This document shows positions 12,272 through 24,740 of a stretch of 64,000 bases of DNA, one piece after another. The DNA is taken from positions 27,630,001-27,694,000 of the forward strand of contig JBAIAC010000010.1 of assembly GCA_037349315.1 (NCBI GenBank), written 5' to 3'. How positions within the stretch are numbered: position 1 is the first letter of the stretch; every line of letters starts with the position of its first letter. Source of the DNA: Chelydra serpentina (taxonomy: Eukaryota; Chordata; Testudines; Chelydridae). The notes below the pieces were generated by a model, which had not been told where the DNA came from, ran no database searches, and saw only the letters and a list, made by a program, of their open reading frames with translations. Both the position numbers and the translations under genes were made by a program.

Positions 12272-15101
12272 TGGTAACTGACAGAGCAAGAAAGGAAGCC
12301 CTATTAAATTACATTCTGGGCAATCAGGCTAAGCACAGGCAGAGCATGCCTGAGACAAATTGAAGAGCCTTAAGACAATTCCTCCAGAGGCTAAATTTAA
12401 CAGCTAGAGAAGCTGGTTTACAGAAAGAAAGGCAAAAGGACGCACTTAAAAATGTTAAACCAGGAACTGGGTGTAGGCAAGCTGGTTATAAAAAAGAGGA
12501 AAAAAAGCCCCTTTCTTCTAATTCACCTGTGCGCCCAAACCAGGGTTACTGGGATTAAGTTGAGAGTCGTGTTAGGCCCTGGGTTAAGATTGCCTTAAAA
12601 GTCCTATTCTCAGAATCATTTCCCAGTTTTTCCCATGAATTAGCAGTAACAATGCAAGTTTCAAAACTGGATTTGTAAAATTACTTAAACCAAAAGTTTC
12701 TGGAAAGTATTTATGCAACAGTAAAGAGATTAGAGACATATGATCAGATTGACAGAATCCCCTTTAGTTACCAGTATTCATAATAGCCACTACAATACAG
12801 TACTGTACATATGACAGCCAAAATTACATGTTGGCTTTAAAACTTGATCCATATAAACTGACAAACTAAAGAGCCGCCATTTGATTCTTGTTGCACTATG
12901 AGTGTTTTCTATCTCCTATTCAGTTTGAAGTGATGTTTTATTTGAAAACTGACACTGATTTGCTGACAAGGTATTGTTCTTAAAACATGCAAATTATAAC
13001 ACTGAAATCAGAAAATATGCACCAATTTTGAAGCCAGTGCTGAGATGTACCACTTTCTTGATGTACTAGTTTAGTGCCAACATAGTTTGAGACAATTTTA
13101 CCTCCTCTTCCCCTGCTCTGCACAAATGTGTTTTATGGAAGGCACCAGGCCCATAGCTACCTTCCCTTTATAAACCTAACCTTCAATATTGTAATAATCT
13201 CCCCCAAATGTTTAACAGATTATGGTTGCTCACACTGAGATTGCTCAAAGCCAAGTGCCCTCCAACAGCTGTTTAGTATGTAGGAAGAGCCAGCTAAGTT
13301 CCTCCCCAGCTCCTCATTACTTCTCACTTCTTACACTCACCTAGACCAATCTACCCACTAACCTCCAATGTACAACATTACCCAACCACAAGTCATCTAC
13401 CATCTGCAGACAGTTTTCCATAAACTAGTTTGTTTACCTAGTTATCCATGTTGTGAAACTCTGGAGACAAGACCATACTGCATTACTCCCCCTCTGGCAC
13501 AATCCAAGAACTGTCATTAACTTCAACTGTTTTCTGTCACAAGCTACTCTTGCCTCCCAACACAATCACCCCTTCCATAAACCCATCAGCATGCATGTGG
13601 GCAAGATATGGTCAGTTAAGGCTCTGCATTTTCTGGAGAATGATGCATGTTGTAACATGTGAGTGTAGGCCAGTTTGAAACTTTTGTACTGGAGAGAGAA
13701 AAAGTGTTCAAAACTGGGTTGTGGTAGGGGATTAGGATATGTAGTGAGCAGAGCAGAGATCCACATCAAAGTACTTCCTGTGGTTTTCCCAAAAGAGGTT
13801 CAGAACAGAGCTTCTTTTCAGGCTGTTTCTGCCTTCCTGATGCCATGGGAAAGAAGAGGGATTGAGGAGAGAATGTGGTATAAACTCATTTCAAGAAATG
13901 CCCCACCACAGAGTGGAGTCCTCACTGTGTAGCTATTTAGTGCACTATGTAGCCAAGACAACAATGCTGTTTCAGTAATGAAGGGTGATCTGATCACAAT
14001 CACTTTAATAAATTGCAGATCAGTAATAATAATCCACCACACCACCTCCGCATGACTAGAGGGTTGTGAAAGGTAACCCTGGTAGATTAATTCAGCTCAA
14101 GTGAACTTTTAGACAATCTTTACATAGAAATTGCATAAACACAAGTGAGGAGCTATACTATTGAGATAAGTTAACCCAATTTCTTACATTTTCACTACCA
14201 TTCCAAGGGCTGTCAAGTCTTTTGGAGAGAACCAAATACCAAAGGATTTTTGACATGCTTCTCTTTTAGTTTTGTACAAATGATGAGGCAGCCTTAGGCG
14301 AGGAACTGACAGTGGGGTCCAGTTCTGTTCCAGTGTATATTGATACAAACCAACCTTGTGCATTCCCCTTTTAGTTACTTTAAAAAAAACTTCAAGGTAA
14401 ACTAAATCCGATTTCTACCCTATGCTCTCTCTAGTGATAGAGCATTTCAAGTGGCTGGATGGGAAGACTGACCATTCAAAATGATGGCATCTTGTTTTAT
14501 TAGTCAGTTCTGTAGTGATCGTTTTGAAGGCAACTTATTTGAAGGTTTGTTTGTTCAGCTATATATTTAAATCCTTAATTGAGTTTGAGAGATGGGAAGC
14601 TTGTTAGGCAGCATATCAATATCGGATACTGATCAAGTTAAATTTCACATCATTGAGGACTATTTGTCCTTGGGAATCCACTTCTCTGAACTAATCTCGA
14701 GAATGGGTCTGTTCCATATTTACTCGTGTTTTAATTGCTCTGCTTAGTTTAGTCTAGTTGTATACCTGAAGACTAGGTGCTGTTAGGCTGCTTTTATCTA
14801 TAGGCTTACTAAGGTAACTCACTCATGGGTTTGTCATGAGTTAGTTTGCCAGATCCTGAGTTATATCTAAACAATATGGGTATGTCTGGAATGATTTATG
14901 CTAGAGACTTTTTAAAAGTGTTTTTGAACAAAAAATTCTAGCTTGTTTTAAAGCTTTAAAAATGAAGTTTAGCATCAATGAAGCTGTAAATAGTGTTTAC
15001 AAGGTTGAAGCAAAGTGCCATGCTTCTATGGGTTTGAAATAATTTTTAGTTTTGACACTTTCATGGAGCTAAGTTGAGCAGAAAGACAGACTAATACATT
15101 A
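12272..15101. other. intron stretch, nothing recognised
   Basis: About 2.8 kb of AT-rich sequence without a nameable repeat or coding exon. Small open frames at 13453-14045 overlap one another on both strands and look random. Confidence 0.5.
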
Positions 15102-15606
15102 CTTCAGAACCTGGCACATCAAAAGACTGCCAGTCAAACAGTACAATACTAATCAAATTTTGGAACAGGAAACTCATGTTTTCAAGTAGCTTGTGGTGTA
15201 AATTATCTGATTCACAAACAGAACAAAAAACAAGTTTACCATATCTGTTAAACTTCTGATCATATATTCTAATGTGATAGAGGCCAGACAGGTAAATAGC
15301 TTTTTCAAGAGAGCATAGGATGGCAATTGAATTTAGTTTACCTTGAATCCATTTACTTTTTTAAAAAAATAAAAAAATTAAGGGCTAATACACAGCTTTA
15401 GAAAAAGCTATGTACCTGTCTGGCCTCTATCACATTAGAACATATGTTTAGACAGATATGGAACAAAAAACAAGTTTACCACTTGTTAATGGCATCAGAT
15501 AATTTAGACCACAAGCTACTTGCAAAAATGAGTTTCCTAATAAAATTTTGGAACATGATTCTACTGTTCATGACTGGCAGTCTTTTTTGATGTGCCAAGT
15601 TCTGAA
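15102..15606. repeat. long imperfect palindrome (arms about 205 bases)
   Basis: The left arm 15102-15306 and right arm 15401-15606 are reverse complements with roughly 85-90% identity outside two blocks, around a spacer of about 95 bases. The strongest pairing is CTAATGTGATAGAGGCCAGA at the inner ends and GGCACATCAAAA near the outer ends. Two blocks of about 20 bases, at 15151-15169 versus 15537-15555 and 15219-15241 versus 15460-15481, appear in the same orientation in both arms instead of inverted. No transposon class or target duplication was identified. Confidence 0.85.
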
Positions 15607-16492
15607 GCTTTTTTTATTTTTAAACAGTTAACTTCCTATTTGCAAACTATCCAAGAGACCAATAGATTCAAGTAGTCTAATAGACTTTGCATTGTTCACT
15701 TGAGCCCTCCAATGAATAGGAATGTTAAAAGACGTGCAACTCTGTTACTGTCTGCTTCAGGCCAAGTAGAAACAGTAATTAAAACTTGAGCAATATTTTC
15801 TTTTGGCCAGACAGACGTGCATCACATGGACAGTGTTCACAAGTTATTCACTTATCTAGTTCTACTCCAAGCTCTTAAGGCTTTTGGGATATTCATTTCC
15901 CCCATTCTCTTTTCCTTCTATGTACCATTCAGATGGATCACTTCTGGCTTTCTCCATTAGTCACAACACAACAGATATGGCCAGAAAACAGTACAGTAGA
16001 GTGCATTGCGGCAATTCAGTTAATGTTAGTTGCCTTGTGCCACTTATGCATATGTGAAATTGCCTACGTCTGTGGTGCAGTTTTGCCTGATTCTTGCTGA
16101 CTGATTTAATAGCCCATTGCAGAGTGTTAGTTTCCTGCTCCTGAGGCTTTGTCTTCTCTGCCCAAAAAGATGCACTCTCAACTAACTGACGGTAAAATCC
16201 TAGTCAAGACAAGGCACTGCATAGTTATTTGACCAGTTAACTTCTGCAGACTCCCCATAGGCTTTAATTTGACCTGCTAACTCACATGAAAACGATGAAC
16301 TGCCTTATCCTAACTTGAGCTGCTAACTTGAGATAAAATCCTAGTGAAGAACACAAATTGAGGCTTATCCAGTGAAGACAGCCTGAGATTGCTGAACTGG
16401 CAGCTTGTCAGACCACAAGGAGATCCAATGCCTTGTGCCCTATTGTAACAGGCATCTTTCAACCAACTGAGGAGCAGTATTGGCAAATCTGA
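15607..16492. other. intron stretch, nothing recognised
   Basis: No gene or nameable repeat seen. Confidence 0.45.
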
Positions 16493-16616
16493 GGCCTAGA
16501 CTATGCAAGAAAATTAGGCTGTCTTAACTATGTCGCTCAGGGGTGTGAATTGTGCCATTAAGCCTGCTTAAGTGCTGCAGCAGTGCCAGTGCAACATTTC
16601 GAATGCGGACAAGCCC
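16493..16616. mobile_element. short TIR element with TGA duplication
   Basis: Left end GGCCTAGACTATGCAAG and reverse-complemented right end GGGCTTGTCCGCATTCG form a diverged inverted repeat. TGA flanks both sides (16490-16492 and 16617-16619). It is a 124-base internally deleted member of the GGGCTTGTCTACAC group. Confidence 0.6.
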
Positions 16617-17493
16617 TGAGAAGGGCTAGCCATAGCCTCCACTAAATCTTGTGGACTGAGAAAGGAAAAGCTCAGCAGATGCCCTCCTCCTTTACCAACC
16701 CCATTCCCAAAAGGGCAGACCTGAAAGAACCCTCCCTGCATCCTCTGCATACTAGATACAAACTGATCAACAACTTTGTTTATAAAGTAGTACGGACGGT
16801 ATTAAATTGTGTAGAACACCCCTGGTTGTTAGTTCTAGGTTACCAAGGCCCCCCAGTCTGCTGCAACAATTTCCTGCAGAATTTCTGAATTCCTGCTCTG
16901 ACTAGTTGACATGACAAAGGACTGCAAAGAACAGTCTTCTTTACTAATTGTTGCCACTGTTGGCTTCCAATGCTGGGACTGAAGACAATGTTAGCAGTTG
17001 CTACTTAAATGTAAACACATCCAGGAGTAGTTGGAATCTAGGTGCTGCTGTCCCCGCAAAAACCACATATACACTGAAGAAACAAACAGTCAGGTCAGCC
17101 ATAACTTAAGAGGCACAAATAAAAGCCATCCAAATTGCTAATTACTGGAAAGAAATATTTTCATCTTGTCTCTCGAGTGTAGATCTTTTTTTCCTAAAGT
17201 CAGACTCTATATGCTAATACCATATGGCATTGTAAATTAAACAACTGATTTTAAGCCTGATAAAGTTTTAGCTTCTCACCCTCCATGACACTTCAAGGAA
17301 AAATAAATGCAAAAAAGGTTTTAGCTCCGGTTAAGCTGTTTTATTATGCAGTGTTTGTGTAATTTCATGCTCATGTCAGAAGCAGAGATACTTCTCTTTA
17401 CCTCTTGTATATGCAGCACAGCTTAATAAAAAAGCAATCGTGTACAAGAGTTCAGTGATCTGAATTATACTTCAGGAGGTTAAGACTCCATGA

Positions 17494-18110
17494 AGGTGTG
17501 TCTTCACTGCAGAAGTAACTCAGTAATAGCCCCTAACCCCAACCTTCCCCACACACAGTCCTCTGACCCAAGTTTGGTGGTGCTTTAAACTTAGGCTAGC
17601 TGGCTCAACTGTGGGTATGTGCTAGAGCAGTGGGTTTCAACTGGAGTACATGTACCCCTAAGGGTACACAGAGGTCTTACATCAACTCATCTAGATATTT
17701 GACTAGTTTTACAACAGGCTACATGAAAAGCACTAATGAAGTCAGTACAAACTAAATTTCAGAGACACAAAATGAGAAAGTAAACAATGTTTCAGTAACT
17801 GTGCTGTGACAGTTGTTTATAAAATCAGACCTAAAAATACAAGTAGTTTAAGTGAGGTGAAACTTTGGGTATGCAAAACAAATCAGACTCCTGAAAAGGC
17901 TACAGTAGTCTAGCAAGGCTGAGAACTACTGTACTAGAGCTTGGGTGCTACTTTCACGCATGCTAGTAACCCACACAGTTTGCTGCTACCCTTCCTATAA
18001 TTACCCCTGTGCTCAGAAGGGCAGACAGATGGACAAGTTCTCCACAATTGTGAGTAAATCAACTCACTTCAGTACAAAGAGCCTTAGAATGTGTCCCCAG
18101 AAGTCCTAGC
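17494..18110. mobile_element. older TIR-type element interrupted by a hAT copy
   Basis: The left part begins GTGTGTCTTCACTGCAGAAGTAAC and the right part continues after 17939 with GGGTGCTACTTTCACGCATGCTAG. The arrangement resembles a GGGTRTGTCTNCACTGC element split by the insertion at 17628-17931. The right boundary is uncertain. Confidence 0.4.
17628..17931. mobile_element. nonautonomous hAT element, CAGTGGKTYTCAAC ends
   Basis: The element begins CAGTGGGTTTCAACT and ends GCTGAGAACTACTG, whose reverse complement is CAGTAGTTCTCAGC. Flanking 8-mers TGCTAGAG (17620-17627) and TACTAGAG (17932-17939) match at 7 of 8 positions, the 8-bp duplication expected of hAT. Same family as the copy at 27877-28293, in the opposite orientation. 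Confidence 0.8.
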
Positions 18111-18210
18111 AATGCACTTGGGTAAGTGCAGCAACAGGAAAGACCAACTGGAGTGTGGCTGCTCACACCCAGGTTCTCCAACTTGAGTGCTGATCACTGG
18201 CATTACCCTC

Positions 18211-18462
18211 AGGGTAGATCTACACAGCAGCTAAAAGCATGCTTCCCAGCCCAAGCAGACACTCTAGCTCTGCTTGAGCTGGTGCCTAAAAACAGATGGC
18301 TAGACCATGTTGCCACAGCCATGCTGAGTTCAATCCCACCTGACCCAATGGATACATATTCAGGGCTAGTCTGAGCAGCCATGGCCACATTGCTATAAGG
18401 TGCTAGCTCATGTAAATCCACACTGAGAATTACACCTCCCAGCTGCTGTGAAGACATGCCCT
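18211..18462. mobile_element. short TIR element
   Basis: Left AGGGTAGATCTACACAGCAGC and reverse-complemented right AGGGCATGTCTTCACAGCAGC pair over about 21 bases. The interior is unrelated to coding sequence; the two opposing 82-codon frames here lie within the element. Confidence 0.7.
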
Positions 18463-19143
18463 ACATGGCTAGAACCTTCTCTTCATGTCTCTTTAAATAA
18501 TCCTCTTAAAGATAAGCACCTAGGCTCAGAGCTTTAAAAATATTTAGGTACCCAACTCCCGTTGACTTCAAACTACTGCCTCCATGGTAATAGTCCAGAA
18601 AAGTTTGGAAGAAACTGCAAGAATTGTTCAAGTACCTTATAAAAAAACCTGGCAAATGGAGCATCACTAAAGTACATCCACGCAAGTCCTCCATGAGTAG
18701 ATTAAATCTTTCCAAAAGCCAGGGGAAAAAAATAAATTAATGGCAGGATTAAACTGAATTGTTTAATTGTTAAGCATGCATGTTTTAAGCCTTTTTGCAT
18801 GCTTTGGAGGAGGAGATGAATATCCCAGAACCGAGAAAACTTTCTGAGCAGAGTTTAGTTATCCAGAGAAGTAAGCTGGAAATAGAGTACATAAATGAAT
18901 GGCTATGGACTCCCTGTAACTGAACAAGGAATTTTGTTCCTTTTGCAGAGTGAGTCCTACACTGGAACAAGGCTGCCATGTGTTAATTTGTGGTCTAAAT
19001 TTGGGTGAAACGTGATTGGTTGCAGAAAGCAACAAAAGATGTTGTGTATAAATCCATCACTTACAAAGTTAAGCTGTTTTACTCTGCTGACAGAGGATTC
19101 TGTAATATTTTAGGTATAAGGGGACTAATATCACTTACTCTTA

Positions 19144-19278
19144 GGGTATATCTATACGGAGGGAAAATACCCATGGCACGGAGTCTAAGACCCAAACATC
19201 TACACTGCAATTTTATAGCTCTGCATCCCAAGCCCCATGAGCCTGAACCAGCTGACCTGGCTCAGCCATGGCCATGAC
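19144..19278. mobile_element. truncated short TIR element
   Basis: The left end GGGTATATCTATACGG follows TTA (19141-19143). The interior CATCTACACTGCAATTTTATAGC is typical of the family, but no right end was found. Confidence 0.5.
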
Positions 19279-19899
19279 AGATCTTATTGCAATGGAGAAG
19301 CTGTGAACACAGGAGGAAGGTTTGTCCAATAAAAACAGACATGCTCTAATTCCAGTGTTTGATTATTTCATTAAGGAAAAGCAGATACTCCATTATAGAA
19401 CAGAGTTATTTCTATTTATTACATGGATATGCATAACCCAACCCACTTCTGAGCTGTTTCTATGCCTCTGCAGACATCACTGCACTAGTTTACTTTCCCG
19501 TGTATTTTAAAGATTACCTTAGCTGCTGTAAGGACTTGAAGGTTTAAATGAAAATTCAGATTCTGGAAGCAGTTATGCAGCAGATTCAAAGACCAACTGG
19601 GGCAATCTATGCTTTTGCCTAAAAGCATTATGCCTGGGGCTCTGACTGTCAACTCTTTGGGACAAGGACCACCTCTTATTTGTTCTGTACAGAAGCATGC
19701 ACCTTTATGGCACCGAGTATCAGTATAAGACTTCAGGGACTACAAGCCCTGACCCAGACATTGGCAACAGCACAAGCAGTACTGCCAACACCAAGCATTC
19801 AAAAAAAGAGAGTTAGGCCCAAGAAGTCATTAAAAATCTCATTTTAAATCAGTAGTTACATTTTGGGTTTGTTTTTTTAAATGATATTTATGTCCACAA

Positions 19900-19985
19900 T
19901 ACTAGATTAGACCATCTAGTCTGGCCTCCTGTCCTTCACAGGCCATTAAGTTTCACCCAGATACCCCCCTACAGAGCCTGAAGGC
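19900..19985 (-). repeat. CR1-like 3' fragment
   Basis: Contains AGACCATCTAGTCTGGCCTCCTG on the plus strand, the reverse complement of the CAGGAGGTCAGACTAGATG signature found in CR1-type tails at 51985-52101 and 56865-56933. Confidence 0.55.
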
Positions 19986-22170
19986 CAAAGCATTTTAGTC
20001 CTCAAAGTGGTTGTGTGCCACAGGCAAAGAACAGGAGAGACTGAAGTGTCACCAATGCCCGAGTTCCCTGCAATGGCAGGGAATTTACTAAGTGCAAGAT
20101 GCTTTCACTTTTGAGTTCTCAGGGTTGGAATTGTGAAGGCTAGAAACTTTTTTTAAAGTGACACCTGAGATTCTCCTGTCATCATTGATTGCAGGAGCGA
20201 AGGCTTTAAAAAAAAGCCACAGGAGATCAAACAAGAGTTGAAAAAACACAGGGTGTAAGTGCTGACCTTACCCAGAACTAGGAAATATGGTAAGTTAGTT
20301 GTGCTGTAACTCCAGAGCTAGGTTTCCTTAGCAGTCCAGGATGAAAATGCAGGACAGGTGGACGGGCTGCACAATGCTTTTTTTATTTCAACATTTCTTG
20401 CCTCTGGTCACTAGAAACTTTTCCAATGCCCCCACGGCTATTTCTGATCTTAACTCCTGCCAATATGCATGTATTTTGGGGGAGGGTAGAATACAAAGCA
20501 GCTGCCAGAGCTGACCACCTGCAATTATATTAGATTGCGTCTACCAGTCTGCTAGGATTTCCTCTGCATCCAGTTAACAGTGGTAGCAGACAATTAGGTC
20601 CTACTTAGGAATAGTTGTGAGTGGTAGTCACAGGTTCTTGTGATAGTCTCCATGTTTTACAATATTTTGGTACTTCTCTAGCCTCCATATTCTTGGAGAT
20701 CCCTCACCTCTGTGTTAATGGAATTTTGCAACTCTATTCCTTTACTACATGATGCAGTATCAGTGTTATTGAGGTATGGAATAGGGCTAGGGTGGATTTT
20801 GACTTTCTAGAAGAAGTAGTTCTAGAAGGAACTAGTTGTGTCCACTCTGAGCCTGCTGAATTAATTGGGTCTGCATGTGTCAAGACAGAGTTCTACTGGA
20901 AATTTCTTTGCAATTAAACTACAATCTGTTTGAGTCACCCAATGGATAAGGAAATACTATTTGTCCTCTCATGGAGATAATGAATGGTGTCTGATTTTCT
21001 AGCATTCAGTAAATACGTATTAATTATGGAACCATCTAAGTGTCATTCTGAATTCAAAACTACTGCATATGTTCCAGAAGGCTTATAAAGGAAGCTGTGA
21101 TAACTAACAGCTGGAAGTCTCCAAAGTAGGCATAATGTTATAAGGAGGAAATGAAGGAATATGTCAATGCACTGCAGTAGATAGTACTGGGAAGAGTCAC
21201 ATTAAGATTTACAATGAACAGCAAGAAGGCAGGTGGAGAAAGTTCCAGAAAGATTGAATTCAGGCTGTCAACATAATGAAGAAATAAGGGATAAGAGATC
21301 TGAAAACGTAACGAAAGCAAGCAAGGCTTAGGAGGTACAGAGACAGTGAAAAGAGGAATAATGCTATTTGTGTTTGCTTGGGCAGTAGTATTTAGAGACC
21401 TGAATTTTAGTGCTAAGAAGTCAAGGAGGTGGGAGACAGGATCAGGAATCGAGTGATGCATACATAGCAAAACCAGTTGTGGCATGTGGTTCGAACAAAT
21501 TGAAGGGACTGGAAAAAGCATGGTGCCAATCTTACTGCTGAAGTTGAGAAGCTACACAAATGGATGCAATAGCTTCGGCTGCATCAAGAGTAAACTTTAC
21601 TATCTTGGGCAGACAGATTCTCTCATGGAATTTGGAAAGATGTGAACGAGTGTAACTGGCCACAAACACCGAGGCTCTTGATGGTGGTGACTAACCAAGG
21701 GTGCAGTGGGAGGGCAAACAGAAAAATTGCCAAGATACTCAACTTTACTCACTAATAATTAAAGGCATTTAGCATTTACCAAGAACAGGTTAAATAAGCT
21801 GAGCTATGAACTACTACAGCCCACAAAAGGGCATGAGGGGAACATAGTGCTCTAAGATGCATTGGAAGATAGAAGGGCTCAAAGTTTAATTATGCTCATA
21901 TGCAGCTCAGATTCAGTTATGGTGCAAGTGAAGACAAGGCAGAATGTGGCATATCCCTCCCCATGCCTTCTGCTAAGTCTCTTTCGTGTGAAATAAAGTG
22001 GAACAGAGTTAAAACAAAACTTTCTTAACTATACCAGATTTGTGAAAGGATTAATGGGTTGAAAAAAAAAAATTCAGACAAAAATCATTGACGGCAACTT
22101 AGCAGTAGCAGATCAGCAACTCATTTTGAACCTGTCCAGCTGCTCAGTTTAACACCCAGAGGTATCTTTT

Positions 22171-22198
22171 CTTGTATTAGAATTAATTCTAATACAAG
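22171..22198. repeat. perfect 28-base palindrome
   Basis: CTTGTATTAGAATT is followed directly by its exact reverse complement, with no spacer, in unique-looking sequence. Confidence 0.95.
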
Positions 22199-22650
22199 TA
22201 GTCAGAGCCATCATCAATAGTTAAAGGGCATGCTTGAGAACCAATTGTTGTCTTTAAATTCCTTCTGAATTTAAAGTAGTTGCTACTGAGGAAAAAAGCT
22301 AGTAGTCTTACTACTGGTTGTTTCCATGAAGAATGAACACCTTTCCATCCTTATTCTTAAGGATGTGTGTTTTAATCATTTCTGGCAAGTCCATATACTA
22401 GCATTAACATTCCTTGCGATGAACTGTCTGACAGCTTCGTAGTTTGATTGCCTTCAAGAATACTAAAAGCCTTCCAAGACAGGAGAGTGATGTTTATTCT
22501 TGGCAAGGCATATAGCCTGTTCAGTAGCTTGAAGCTTCCTCTTACTTGCTGTCATTGCTCAAAGCATGTTTAGGGTATGGCATTCTTAAGGTTGAGAAAG
22601 CAGCCCAGACAGATAAGTTGAGGGGTTAAACACACAGGAAGAATAATATA

Positions 22651-24740
22651 TCATAGAAGATTAGGGTTGAAAGATCTCAGGAGGTCATTTAGTCCAACCC
22701 CCTGCTCAAAGCAGGACCAACCCCAACTAAATCATCCCAGCCGGGCCCGGCCTTGTCAAGCCGGGCTTGAAAAACCTGTAAGGATGGAAATTCCACCACC
22801 TCCCCAGGTAACCCATTCCAGTGCTTCACCACCCTCTTAGTGAAATAGTTTTTCCTAATATCCAACCTACACCTCCCCCATTGCAACTTCAGACCATTAC
22901 TCCTTGTTCTCATCTGCCACCACTGAGAACAGCCAAGCTCCATCCTCTTTGGAACCCCCCCTTCAGGTAGTTGAAGGCTGCTATCAAATCCTCCCTCATT
23001 CTTCTCTTCTGCAGACTAAATAAGCCCAGTTCCCTCAGCCTCTCCTCATAAGCCTGTGCCGCAAACCCCTAATCATTTTTGTTGCCCCCTCCCCACCCTG
23101 CTGGACTCTCTCCAATTTGTCCACATCCTTTCTGTAGTGGTGGCCCAAAACTGGATGCAATACTTCAGATGTGGCTTCACCAGTGCCGAATAGAGGGGAA
23201 TAATCACTTCCCTCCATCTGCTGGCAAAGCTCCTACTAATGCAGCCCAATATGCTGTTAGCCTTCTTAGTAAGGAGGGCACTCATATCCAGCTTCTTGTC
23301 CATCAATTCCCAGGTCCTTTTCTTCAGAACTGCCACTTAACTAGTTGGTTCCCAGCCTGTAGCGGTGCATGGGATTCTTCCATCCTACATGCAGGACTCT
23401 CCACTTGTCCTTGTTGAACCTCAGATTTATTTTGGCCAATCCTCCAATTTGTCTAGGTCACTCTGGACCCTATCCCTACCCTCCAGCATATCTACATCTC
23501 CCTCCAGTTTAGTGTCATCTGCAAACTTGCTGAGAGTGCAATCCATCCCCTCATCCAGATCATTAATGAAGATGTTGAACAAAACCAGCCACAAGACCGA
23601 CCCCTGGGGCACTTTGCTTGATACCAGCTGCCAACCAGAGATTGAGCTGTTGATCACTACCCATTGAGCCCAACAATCTAGCCAGCTTTCTATTGACTTT
23701 ATAGTCTATTCAGCCAATCCATACTTTAACTTGTTGGCAAGAATATGGTGGGAGACCGTATCAAAAACTTTGCTAAAGTCAAGGTATATCACATCCACTG
23801 CTTTCCCCATTGCCTTCTAGGATAACTGGCTCTGTGGCTATCAGGTTGGTCAGACATGACTTGCCCTTGGTGAATCCATGTTGACTGTTCCTGATCACCT
23901 TCAAGTGCTTCAAAATGAGGTGAAGCTGACTGGTCTGTAGTTCCCTGGGTTCTTTTTTTTTTTTAAAGGAAAAAAGATGAGCACTATATTTGCCTTTTTC
24001 CAGTTGCCCAGGACCTCCCCTGATTGCCATGAGTTTTCAAAGATAATGGCAGATGTGATTGCAGAGCGATTGGCTAACTCCCTCAGCACCCTCGGATCCA
24101 TTTAATCCGGTCCCATGGACTTGTGCATGTCCAGCTTTTCTAAAAAGTCCTTAACCTGTTCTTTCACCACTGAGAGCTGCTCACCTCCTCCTTATGCGGT
24201 GCTGCCCAGTGCTGCAGTCTAGCAGCTGATCTTGTCTGAAGACAGAGGCAAAAAAAAAAATTGATTACTTCAGCTTTTTCCACATCTGTCACTAGGTCAC
24301 CTCCCCCATTCAGTAAAGGTTCCATACTTTCCCTGACCTTGTTGCTACCACACCTGTAGAAACCCTTCTTGTTACCCTTCACATCTCTTGCTAGCTGCAA
24401 CTCCAATTGTGCTTTGGCCTTCCTGATTACACCCCTGCATGCTCGAGCAATATTTGTATACTCCTCCCTAGTCTGTCCAAGTTTCCACTTCTCATAAGCT
24501 TCCTTTTTGTATTTAAGCTCACTGAAGATTTCTCGGTTAAGCCAAGCTGATCGCCTGCCATATTTGCTATTCTTTCTGCACATTGGGATGGTTTGTTCCT
24601 GTGCCCTCAATAAGGCTTCTTTAAAATACAACCAGCTCTCCTGAACTCCTTTCCCCCTCATATTAGCCTCCCAGGGGATCCTGCCCATCAGTTCCCTGAG
24701 GGAGTCAAAGTATGCAGTCTCTCTGAAGTCAAGAAGTGCT
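22651..24740 (-). pseudogene. CR1 LINE, 5'-truncated, with broken reverse transcriptase
   Basis: Minus-strand copy in the same sense as RAB32. From right to left: the linker region (ORF 24688-24164, with RRSAWLNREI and YKKEAYEKWK), the RT start (WKKANIVLIF..NYRPVS near 23930-24010), HGFTKGKSCLTNL near 23860-23880, VPQGS near 23600, the catalytic FADD box near 23512-23526, then [15 protein letters not shown] near 23160 and the C-terminal [14 protein letters not shown] near 22790-22830. The endonuclease domain is absent, so it is 5'-truncated. Several stops and frameshifts inactivate it. The 3' end at 22651 keeps only one TCTATGA-type unit. Confidence 0.93.

Larger units (their letters stand above)
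19279..22650. other. intron stretch with minor repeats
   Basis: No gene. Noticed: an old SINE-like tail at about 19638-19735 (CAACTCTTTGGGACAAGGACC...GTACAGAAGCATGC), a CR1-like 3' fragment at 19900-19985 on the minus strand, and the palindrome at 22171-22198. The 127-codon minus-strand frame at 21138-21521 has no recognisable domain. Confidence 0.5.

Noticed and set aside
21138..21521. 127-codon minus-strand frame as a gene
   Set aside because: Hydrophobic Ser/Leu/Pro-rich chance frame with no recognisable motif, splice context or repeat domain.
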